Positions 1-4,822 of a stretch of 9,249 nt of DNA are shown in pieces. The DNA comes from Pseudomonadota bacterium. Lineage in GTDB: Bacteria > Pseudomonadota > Alphaproteobacteria > Rhodospirillales > 2-02-FULL-58-16. The stretch spans positions 1 to 9,249 of the forward strand of contig JADFHR010000127.1 of the NCBI GenBank assembly GCA_022567015.1, written 5' to 3'. Position 1 is the first letter of the stretch, and every line of letters starts with the position of its first letter. The translations under genes and the position numbers were made by a program. Under the pieces are notes generated by a model. It saw only the letters and a list, made by a program, of their open reading frames with translations, had not been told where the DNA came from and made no database searches.

Positions 1-488
1 AGCTGCGCCGCTTCTTCCACACCGGCTACCAGGCCAAGAGCTGGTCGCGCGAGCGCACGGTGATCGCCCGCGTCCAGGCCAGCGCGAAGGGCTCCGACAT
101 ACGCTTCATCGTTACCAACCTGCCCGGTCGGGCCAAGGTGCTCTACGACAAGGTCTATTGCGCCCGCGGCCGGATGGAAAACATGATCAAGGAGCACAAG
201 CTCTACACCAAGTCCGACCGAACCTCCTGCCACCGCTGGGAAGCCAACCAGTTCCGGCTCTTCCTGCATACCGGCGCCTATTGGCTGTTGCATCAGCTTC
301 GCCAGGCCGCGCCGCGGCGCTCGCTCTGGCGCAAGGCGACGTTCGAAACCATCCGCCGCGCCTTCCTCAAGATCGCCGTGCGCATCGAGGAACTCAAGAC
401 CCGCATCCGGATCGCCCTGCCCTCGGCCTATCCCTATCGCAAAGCGCTCGTCGCGATGGCAGGCTGCATCGCCGCCCAAGGCCCCTGA
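1..488 (+). CDS. IS1380-family transposase, C-terminal fragment
   Basis: C-terminal ~162 residues of a DDE transposase that would catalyse cut-and-paste movement of the surrounding element. The frame is open from base 3, so the methionine at about base 60 is not the true start. The gene begins outside the window. Visible family signs are the segment GRMENMIKEHK, with the acidic residue expected for the last DDE carboxylate of the IS1380 group, followed by W-ANQFRLFLHTGAYWLLHQLR and a basic C-terminal helix ending PYRKALVAMAGCIAAQGP. The stop is at 486-488. GC content and codon use match the chromosomal part of the window rather than the AT-rich gene it interrupts, so the element probably circulates among GC-rich hosts. 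Family assignment is from recognised motifs, not a search. Whether the full gene is intact is unknown. Confidence 0.82.
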   Translation, partial: LRRFFHTGYQAKSWSRERTVIARVQASAKGSDIRFIVTNLPGRAKVLYDKVYCARGRMENMIKEHKLYTKSDRTSCHRWEANQFRLFLHTGAYWLLHQLRQAAPRRSLWRKATFETIRRAFLKIAVRIEELKTRIRIALPSAYPYRKALVAMAGCIAAQGP

Positions 489-610
489 TCCAGGCGGCAC
501 GTGCCCGCCGGATGAACCCCGAAGATCAACCCCCAACCCTGCTCTGAAAATCCGCCTCGAAAAACCGCCGTCAACCCGGCCGATACCGCTCGCCTCGCTC
601 AAATCATGCG

Positions 611-630
611 GCCGTCGTGAATAATTCGGG
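611..630 (+). repeat. probable right terminal inverted repeat of the IS
   Basis: The last bases of the element appear to be the segment ending CGTGAATAATTCGGG. The next bases, TTAG at 631-634, could be one copy of a short target duplication, as IS1380 elements usually duplicate about 4 bp. The partner repeat and second target copy lie outside the window, so the exact end is uncertain by a few bases. Confidence 0.45.
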
Positions 631-1353
631 TTAGCTGATACATTTTACCGAACAGCTTTTGAAGATACTCAGTCTGGAAAGGCATTAGCTATTCCATTTA
701 TAACCTCATTTTGTGCACACACTTTCGATCAACACTATGAGCGGAAAAATGGCTTGCTTAGTCAGTGGCGAGGATATGCTAAAGGGGGATATGCGATCGT
801 ATTCGACACAAAAAAATTATGCGATCTATACAATAAGGAAGGAAAAAGATTCTATTATTCTATGTCCCAAATAGGTGATGTCGTATATCAAGGTGACGAA
901 CACGAATTTGAAGAAGAATTTGGCGAGGGGATAAAAAAAATAAAAGATGTATTTCTAAAATTTATTGAAACTGGTGAAATGGAGGTCGGAGAAATTTTTG
1001 GCGATGTTTTATCCATGTTCACGCGCTTGAAACATCGTGGATTTTTTGAGGAACGTGAGGTTCGCTCTGTCGCATTTCCAATGACCAAAGAAATTGAAGA
1101 TGAATATAAACGCGTAGACCCGAACTACATCTCTCCAAATAAACCGATGAGGGAAATTCTCATACGAGAGGATGGTGCACCATATATTGAAATGCTCAAT
1201 TTCGATGTCAAAACCACCCTTCCGATTACAAGGATCATAGTTGGCCCTCAAAAAAAACAGGCTCAAGCAAAACAGAAAATAGAACGCTTGATTGATAGGA
1301 AAAATATCGAAATACACTGTTCCGAAACACCATTATCATGGCCTGGAAAATAA
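631..1353 (+). pseudogene. DUF2971 family protein, 5' end removed by the IS
   Basis: A 240-residue remnant of a DUF2971 protein. Family features present are ITSFCAHTFD followed by LLSQWRGYAKGGYAIVFDT (the S-W-Y...G-AI-FD core) and a C-terminal ITRIIVGPQ...AKQKIERLIDRKNIEIHCSE segment. The expected N-terminus with its FNDPFD-type motif is missing. The frame is open leftward without a stop to base 625, exactly through the IS edge, and no ATG with a ribosome site lies near the beginning. A TTG at 754 and a first ATG at about 859 would both cut into the conserved core, so the gene is most likely dead. It is strongly AT-rich with many AAA, ATA and TTT codons, unlike every other gene in the window, which points to horizontal acquisition. 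The molecular function of DUF2971 is not established. Family members are often found in variable, defence-rich regions, but that is context only. Confidence 0.75.
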
Positions 1354-1527
1354 ATGCTCTTTATAACTTAGCATAAGTATAGAGAATAATTGTTTTCATT
1401 CACTCGAAATCAACGATAGCCTTCGGCTGGCTTAGCCAAAATATTGTGTTCCGGTGTGGGACGTAGTTTATTTTTCACTACCTTCGAAAAATACTCCTTA
1501 TGATCTATTGAAAAATAAGGTGTAATT
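1354..1527. other. AT-rich spacer at the island edge, no gene seen
   Basis: No coding region is supported. ATGCT at 1354-1358 can pair with AGCAT at 1370-1374, giving a weak hairpin just after the DUF2971 stop and lacking a T-tract. At 1418-1438 two small dyads abut: AGCC-ttc-GGCT and TGGCT-t-AGCCA. The composition matches the DUF2971 gene and ends where the tRNA-like sequence begins, so it probably belongs to the imported segment. Confidence 0.5.
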
Positions 1528-1602
1528 TCGGGAGCTATACTGCGGTAGAACTTTCGGCTCTGACCCCGGACAGCCCTGGTTCGAATTCAGGCGCCCCAAC
1601 CA
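1528..1602 (+). tRNA. tRNA-Gln(CUG)-like remnant, probable attachment site
   Basis: The 3' half is a good tRNA: anticodon loop CTCTGAC (anticodon CTG, Gln) at 1558-1564, variable region 1570-1574, T-stem CCTGG/TCAGG with loop TTCGAAT at 1575-1591, acceptor strand CGCCCCA at 1592-1598, discriminator A and encoded CCA at 1600-1602. Six T residues follow at 1604-1609. The spacing of a full 75-nt tRNA is kept, but the 5' half pairs poorly: TCGGGAG makes 5 of 7 acceptor pairs, the D-stem makes 2 of 4, and the anticodon stem has one C-C mismatch and two G-U pairs. I infer a displaced 3' half or a decayed pseudo-tRNA at the edge of an integrated island. The AT-rich side lies to its left and GC-rich chromosome to its right. 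A functional but unusual tRNA is less likely. Confidence 0.6.
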
Positions 1603-1819
1603 CTTTTTTCCATAGACCGGACCAAAAGTTTTTGTCTGTCTCCCCGGTGTCCGTATGGTCGGCCATGCCTGTCCACGAAATCGACCCGCCCGCGACCAGC
1701 CCCGAAGTCGTCGTCCGGATCGTAGGCGCCGGCGCGCCCCTCTGTCGCGCTCCCGTCCCCATCACCTTCCCCGATAAAACGTCCGGTTTCAACGGGATAG
1801 CGGTATACGACCTAAAGGA
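1603..1819. other. gene-free stretch after the tRNA remnant
   Basis: After the T-run that would terminate the tRNA transcript, the sequence becomes GC-rich. A short open frame (ATG at 1665, stop at 1823, about 52 residues) is present on the + strand, but it has no Shine-Dalgarno, no recognisable motif, and its end overlaps the promoter of the next gene, so I do not call it. Nothing else stands out. Confidence 0.4.
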
Positions 1820-1848
1820 TTGAGTTTGCCGGCGACACGGACTAGGAT
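1820..1848 (+). promoter_or_regulatory. sigma70-type promoter candidate for the 47-aa gene
   Basis: TTGAGT at 1820-1825 and TAGGAT at 1843-1848 are separated by 17 bp. Each box matches 4 of 6 consensus bases. This would give a leader of about 65 nt, which contains a perfect 6-bp hairpin, CCGCGC-ctt-GCGCGG, at 1878-1892, ahead of the ribosome site. Confidence 0.4.
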
Positions 1849-1918
1849 TCGCCTGTCGGGACGCCTCCTGACCCGGGCCGCGCCTTGCGCGGAACACTGT
1901 GAACACATGGAGGTGAAA

Positions 1919-2062
1919 ATGGCACCTGACGAAACACCACTTAGGGAAGAATCCCGATCGATACCCGAGGAAGGTCCGGACAAGGGTCTTCTGATTACCG
2001 GTGCGATTGTAGGGGCCGTGGTATTGGTGGTGCTCCTTGCCGTTTTCTTCGGAGCGATCTGA
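1919..2062 (+). CDS. small single-pass membrane protein, 47 aa
   Basis: An unrecognised small protein. The first ~22 residues are polar and acidic (MAPDETPLREESRSIPEEGP). A single hydrophobic segment then runs from about residue 23 to the C-terminus (GLLITGAIVGAVVLVVLLAV, then FFGAI). It is probably an inner-membrane protein with a short cytoplasmic tail. The start is chosen because GGAGGTG at 1909-1915 lies at ideal distance from the ATG at 1919. The longer open frame upstream (from 1820) runs through the promoter candidate and has no ribosome site. The gene stands alone, with its own promoter candidate and a strong terminator 33 bp after the stop, so it looks like a monocistronic, genuinely expressed unit. 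Function is unknown. Small tail-anchored stress or membrane-complex subunits have this shape, but no motif supports a specific assignment. Confidence 0.7.
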   Translation: MAPDETPLREESRSIPEEGPDKGLLITGAIVGAVVLVVLLAVFFGAI

Positions 2063-2094
2063 ATACCCGCACGTGTCCTCTTTGACTGACCAAC

Positions 2095-2130
2095 GGCGCC
2101 GCGGCACACGAGTCCGACGGCGCCTTTTTT
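2095..2130 (+). terminator. rho-independent terminator of the 47-aa gene
   Basis: Stem GGCGCCG (2095-2101) pairs with CGGCGCC (2118-2124), is extended by CGG/CCG across a one-base A bulge, and has a 9-nt loop. It is followed by six T residues at 2125-2130. A canonical intrinsic terminator in the + direction. Confidence 0.88.
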
Positions 2131-2181
2131 GTCTTTAGCGAACAGTGTGACGTCTCCGTCCCCCGTTCACCGGGTTCCCAA

Positions 2182-2226
2182 GGGCCGTCGGCCCCTGGTG
2201 GGGATCAAAAGGGGCGACGCCCCTTT
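2182..2226. terminator. tandem hairpins between converging genes, possible msrA terminator
   Basis: Two hairpins sit 13 bp apart: GGGCC-gtc-GGCCC (2182-2194) and AAAGGGGC-gac-GCCCCTTT (2208-2226). Both have GC-rich stems closed by the same GTC/GAC triloop. The second lies about 40 bp past the msrA stop and, read on the minus strand, ends in TTTT, so it can terminate msrA. It is near-symmetric and could work in both directions. The matching loops also suggest a REP-like repeat family. Confidence 0.5.
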
Positions 2227-2265
2227 GCCACGGCATATGGGGGAATGGCCGGCCCTTGGCGGGGG

Positions 2266-2742
2266 TCAGAGTGTCCGTCGGCGGGGTGATCGGCGGAGCT
2301 TCTCCACATACCGCTGATGGTAGTCCTCGGCCATGTAGAAGGTGGACGCGGGCGCGATCTCGGTGACGATGCCGTCCGGGTAGCGTCCCGAGGCCTGGAG
2401 CGTCTCTTTCGCCGCCCGCGCCGCCGCCGCCTGTTCCTCGCCGTGAAAAAACACCACGGACCGGTACTGGGTGCCCACGTCCGCCCCCTGCCGGTTCAGG
2501 GTCGTGGGATCATGGAGGTCCCAGAACATCCGCAGAAGCTCTTCGTAGTTTACCCTGGCCGGATCGTAGTCCACCCGCACCACCTCGGCGTGCCCGGTTG
2601 TTCCCGAGCAGACGTCCTTGTAGGTGGGGTCCTCGAGGGTCCCGCCGGAGTACCCGACGGCGGTGGCGGTGACGCCGTCGACCCGCCGGAAGGCCTCTTC
2701 CACGCCCCAGAAACATCCGGCTCCGAAGGTGGCCCGTTCCAT
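2266..2742 (-). CDS. msrA: peptide-methionine (S)-S-oxide reductase MsrA
   Basis: Reduces the S-epimer of methionine sulfoxide, free or in proteins, back to methionine, repairing oxidative damage in the cytoplasm. The 158-residue protein has the catalytic GCFWG motif with Cys10, then GYSGG (30-34), the CSGTTGHAEVV segment (45-55), the central FWDLHDPTTLNRQGADVGTQYRS block, and YMAEDYHQRYVEKL near the end. It is short for the family: the C-terminal tail with the usual resolving cysteines is absent, and Cys45 is the only other cysteine, so it is likely a one-cysteine-type enzyme recycled by an external thiol. The start at 2742 has GGAGG five bases upstream. No signal peptide is visible. It is transcribed alone from a promoter candidate at 2808-2836, converging on the 47-aa gene. 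No msrB is seen nearby. Confidence 0.95.
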   Translation of the reverse strand: MERATFGAGCFWGVEEAFRRVDGVTATAVGYSGGTLEDPTYKDVCSGTTGHAEVVRVDYDPARVNYEELLRMFWDLHDPTTLNRQGADVGTQYRSVVFFHGEEQAAAARAAKETLQASGRYPDGIVTEIAPASTFYMAEDYHQRYVEKLRRSPRRRTL

Positions 2743-2807
2743 CGTCGCCTCCGCTCCCCTGTTTGCCCCGGCGCCGCCGGCAGGTCCCGCCGCCGGCTCG
2801 GCGACCG

Positions 2808-2836
2808 ATCATCACCCGCCCGTCGGCGTCGGTCAA
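2808..2836 (-). promoter_or_regulatory. promoter candidate for msrA
   Basis: On the minus strand TTGACC (2836-2831) and GATGAT (2813-2808) are separated by 17 bp, matching 5 of 6 and 4 of 6 consensus bases. The position leaves a GC-rich leader of about 60 nt before the msrA start. Confidence 0.45.
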
Positions 2837-2893
2837 CGGCGTCTTTGCAACGGCTCCGCGATTATGGCGCCCGCCCGGCGCGCCCGCGCATAG

Positions 2894-2923
2894 AAAAAGC
2901 GGCCCGCCTCAGGGGGGGGCCGC
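2894..2923 (-). terminator. rho-independent terminator of the 88-aa gene
   Basis: Read on the minus strand, GCGGCCC (2923-2917) pairs with GGGCCGC (2905-2899) around a C-rich loop and is followed by five T residues (2898-2894). It starts about 33 bp past the stop of the 88-residue gene, supporting that gene as a real transcription unit separate from msrA. Confidence 0.82.
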
Positions 2924-2955
2924 GCCCGGATGTTCGACGCAACTAGTGCGAAGGA

Positions 2956-3222
2956 TCAGCGGCCGAACAGCTCGCCGTTCATGCCGGCGCGCCGGTCGAG
3001 CCCGCTTCGCCGGTCCCATCCCGCCGGCCGCAGGCGCCATTCCTGCTGGCCGTGTTTGTCCCGGCGCGCCGCCCATTCCATGAAGGCCGGCGCCTGCCAC
3101 CGGCCCGTGGCCCGCCGACGGTCGGGGGCGGAGCGTCTCTGGGCGCCGGCGCGCCGGTCCACCGCCGGCCAGGTGCCATGGCCGGGCGAGGCCGTGTGGT
3201 GGGTGCCGAAATCGTGCTTCAT
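2956..3222 (-). CDS. small arginine-rich protein with DRRxG repeats, 88 aa
   Basis: I do not recognise the family. The protein has 17 Arg in 88 residues and carries repeated DRR motifs: DRRAG at 22-26, DRR at 34-36, DRRSG at 70-74 and DRRAG at 76-80. The N-terminus is His-rich (MKHDFGTHHT) and there are Trp residues at 18, 42, 50, 62 and 69. There is no cysteine, signal peptide or membrane segment. The start at 3222 was chosen over a longer frame beginning near 3423 because GAGGA lies six bases before this ATG and the longer version runs into the hairpin at 3347-3386. A strong terminator follows. The repeats share the near-palindromic DNA word ccggcgcgccgg, so they may have spread by local duplication. 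The basic, aromatic composition would suit nucleic-acid or other polyanion binding, but this is only inference. Confidence 0.6.
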   Translation of the reverse strand: MKHDFGTHHTASPGHGTWPAVDRRAGAQRRSAPDRRRATGRWQAPAFMEWAARRDKHGQQEWRLRPAGWDRRSGLDRRAGMNGELFGR

Positions 3223-3346
3223 CGCGTATCCTCGGGTGGTGGCCGGGATACCACCGGTGGCCGATTGTGGCCCAACGGTGTTACCAAAAGATGAATTCGT
3301 GTCCGGCAAGGTGCGCATACGGTCCCTCGGCCAAACCGTCCGTTCC

Positions 3347-3386
3347 CCCGGCCGCGCACCCCTTCGCCCGCGGATGTGCGGCCGGG
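3347..3386. terminator. long GC hairpin downstream of the 361-aa gene
   Basis: CCCGGCCGC (3347-3355) pairs with GCGGCCGGG (3378-3386), extended by G-U, C-G and A-U pairs to a 12-bp stem with a 16-nt loop. It begins about 40 bp past the stop of the 361-residue gene. There is no T-tract on either side, so it is not a classic intrinsic terminator. It could stall or protect the transcript end or be a REP-like element. Confidence 0.4.
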
Positions 3387-3426
3387 ATCGGATTGGTCGA
3401 CCGGCTTCCCGCCCGGTGCCCATGGG

Positions 3427-4512
3427 TCAGATCTCCACATCGACGGGCGTCTCGCCGACGGTGGGCGCGGTTGCCGCCGTGTCGCCACTGGCTTCGCCGC
3501 CCTCGCCCACCTGGGTCGCGGCGTCCAGGAGGATGCGCGTGATGCCGATCCCGGTCACGGTCTGGGTGAAGGTGACCTCGCGGATCAGCAACAGGGTATT
3601 GAGCGAGCCGAACACCGAGGCCTCGGCCTGGCCTTCGCGGAAGCGCGCCAGGGCCTCGATCAAGGCCTTGAGGGCCTGGAGTTCGTCGCCCAGGGCGTCC
3701 GTGTCGAATTCTTCGCCGCCGCGAAGCCTGGCCACGATTTCCGCCACGCTTTCCAGCTTGGTGTCGAAGAAGACGCCGTTGTTCAGGGTGGCGGTGTCGA
3801 CGCTGTTCCCTTCGGTATCGATGACCTGGGGGTCGGACTGGGCGAAGACGGCGCCGATGGTGGTGGTGACGCTGAACGAAATGCTCTGGTAGCTCAGCGA
3901 TATGCTTTGGTCCCCGTCCTGGTAAGTGAATTCCAGGCTCTTCACCGAAAACGTGATCGACTGGGAGTAACTTATGGTCAGGGCGGAGGCCTGGGTTTCG
4001 TCCAGGAGCTGGCCGGCGCCGATGTCGCGCGAAAGGTCGTTGAGGGAGCGCTCGCCCTCGTCCTCGTCCCCCCGGCCGACCGCGCCGAACTGGTCGATCA
4101 GGGTCGATATGGCCTGGCCCTGTGTGTAGTCCTCGAAACGGCCGGCGCCGATATCCCGCGAGACACGGTCGAAGAACTTGTCGGCGATCTTTTGCGCGTG
4201 TTGCTGCAGCTTCTCAAGGTGGTGCATAAACCGGAAAACGGCCTTGTGCAGCTTCCTCACGGCCTTCGCCAGGTCCTTGATAAGCGACGCCGCATCCTTC
4301 AGCGCCTGTCGGCCACCGGCGATCGCGTTGTCGTCGTCCCCGGCCGCTTCGAGGGCGGTGTTGGAAAGGGTCACGACAGCGCTCGGGCCGACCGCCAACG
4401 GGGCCTGGTCGCTTGTCGGCGACGCCGGCGGGATCGGTGTGGCCGAGTCCTTCGGGCTCGACACCGGCAACGGGACTTTGCCGCCGACGGGTGACAAGGG
4501 TTCGTCAGCCAT
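3427..4512 (-). CDS. unrecognised repeat-containing protein, 361 aa
   Basis: No known family recognised. From the N-terminus: a Pro/Ser/Ala-rich flexible region (1-45); an amphipathic, basic helical segment likely to form a coiled coil (about 66-116); a 22-residue motif present twice (115-136 and 158-179) sharing SRDIGAG, then D-x-TQ-x-x-A; a Ser/Thr-rich alternating strand section (177-218) with the related pieces SQSITFSV and YQSISFSV; a second helical part (253-296); and an acidic, Ala/Thr-rich tail ending VDVEI. There is no cysteine, tryptophan, signal peptide or membrane segment. The start at 4512 is set by AAGGAGGA six bases upstream, a near-perfect ribosome site; an alternative start 33 bases further upstream would include it. 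It appears monocistronic, with a dyad-bearing upstream region and a hairpin downstream. A cysteine-free protein with strand repeats and an acidic tail could be exported or structural, but nothing proves it. Confidence 0.8.
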   Translation of the reverse strand: MADEPLSPVGGKVPLPVSSPKDSATPIPPASPTSDQAPLAVGPSAVVTLSNTALEAAGDDDNAIAGGRQALKDAASLIKDLAKAVRKLHKAVFRFMHHLEKLQQHAQKIADKFFDRVSRDIGAGRFEDYTQGQAISTLIDQFGAVGRGDEDEGERSLNDLSRDIGAGQLLDETQASALTISYSQSITFSVKSLEFTYQDGDQSISLSYQSISFSVTTTIGAVFAQSDPQVIDTEGNSVDTATLNNGVFFDTKLESVAEIVARLRGGEEFDTDALGDELQALKALIEALARFREGQAEASVFGSLNTLLLIREVTFTQTVTGIGITRILLDAATQVGEGGEASGDTAATAPTVGETPVDVEI

Positions 4513-4589
4513 GGAATCCTCCTTCCGAAGGGGGACCGGCCACAACCACGGAGTCGGCCGGAAATCCTCCGAATACCTGTGCGCGGGTT

Positions 4590-4616
4590 AGCATATCCTA
4601 CGCTTCTTTTCCACAA
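4590..4616 (-). promoter_or_regulatory. weak promoter candidate for the 361-aa gene
   Basis: On the minus strand TTGTGG (4616-4611) and TATGCT (4595-4590) are separated by only 15 bp in the locally AT-rich stretch before the gene. The short spacer and imperfect boxes suggest a promoter that would need an activator, if it is one. Confidence 0.25.
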
Positions 4617-4626
4617 GATTTTGCGC

Positions 4627-4649
4627 TTTAGTATGCTCCGAACACTAAA
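4627..4649. promoter_or_regulatory. operator-like dyad upstream of the 361-aa gene
   Basis: TTTAGT (4627-4632) and ACTAAA (4644-4649) form perfect 6-bp inverted arms 11 bp apart, with further symmetric pairs inside (A4634/T4642 side and G4635/C4641 side approximate). The dyad is AT-rich in GC-rich surroundings and sits about 10 bp upstream of the weak promoter boxes, where a dimeric regulator would bind. The regulator is not identified. Confidence 0.35.
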
Positions 4650-4822
4650 TGTAGTAGTCTTGGCGGCGACGTTTCCGCCATCACCGCCTTCGCCGCCGGC
4701 CGCGGAAACGGCCCCGCGAAGGCACGCGATCCTTCCTATTGTCGCCCGGTTCGCCGCGCCGGGAAATTATCCAGCCGCATAGGGGGGGTATACCCGCGGG
4801 TTGGCCACGGGGACTGGCGCTC
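4650..4822. other. gene-free gap with a long hairpin, 3' of the 5-oxoprolinase gene
   Basis: Together with the leader of the 361-residue gene this makes a 310-bp gap (4513-4822) without a gene. CCTTCGC (4687-4693) pairs with GCGAAGG (4716-4722), and inside it GGCCG (4698-4702) pairs with CGGCC (4709-4713) around a CGGAAA loop. It lies about 100 bp past the 5-oxoprolinase stop and has no T-tract. No clear intrinsic terminator for the 5-oxoprolinase gene is visible. Confidence 0.4.

Larger units (their letters stand above)
1..630 (+). mobile_element. IS1380-family insertion sequence, right-hand part
   Basis: Right-hand part of an IS1380-like element that runs off the left edge of the window. 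It consists of the transposase 3' end, about 140 bp of non-coding tail and a probable right terminus near 630. The terminus is placed by two observations: the tail ends in a sequence finishing GAATAATTCGGG, like the short GGG-ending termini I recall for this family, and immediately to its right the composition turns AT-rich and another gene's reading frame begins in mid-protein. The left terminus is not present, so the inverted repeat and the target duplication cannot be confirmed here. Confidence 0.7.

Noticed and set aside
754..1353. An intact 199-residue DUF2971 gene with a TTG start
   Set aside because: Conserved residues of the family lie upstream in the same open frame, and no ribosome site precedes the TTG. 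A 5' truncation by the IS explains the arrangement better.
1632..1823. Short + strand open frame after the tRNA remnant
   Set aside because: It has no ribosome site or motif, and its end overlaps the promoter candidate of the 47-residue gene. It could still be a decayed gene fragment.
1820..1918. N-terminal extension of the 47-residue protein to 80 residues
   Set aside because: The extension would start inside the promoter -35 box and cross the leader hairpin. The strong Shine-Dalgarno serves the ATG at 1919.
1535..2107. 190-codon minus-strand frame across the tRNA remnant and the small gene
   Set aside because: It reads antisense through the tRNA-like sequence and a well-supported + strand cassette, giving the low-complexity product typical of mistranslated tRNA regions.
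2956..3170. Repeated ccggcgcgccgg words as a possible CRISPR or iteron array
   Set aside because: Spacing is irregular and the words lie in frame, coding for Asp-Arg-Arg-Ala-Gly, so they are explained by the protein repeat.
3223..3423. Longer form of the 88-residue protein starting near 3423
   Set aside because: The extra 67 codons run through the GC hairpin at 3347-3386 and lack a ribosome site. GAGGA lies at proper distance from the ATG at 3222.
3376..4494. A 372-codon + strand frame opposite the 361-residue gene
   Set aside because: It has the same composition-driven antisense openness. It lacks a ribosome site, while the minus-strand gene has a near-perfect one. The minus-strand gene is itself unrecognised, so strand choice rests on the ribosome site, repeat structure and balanced composition.
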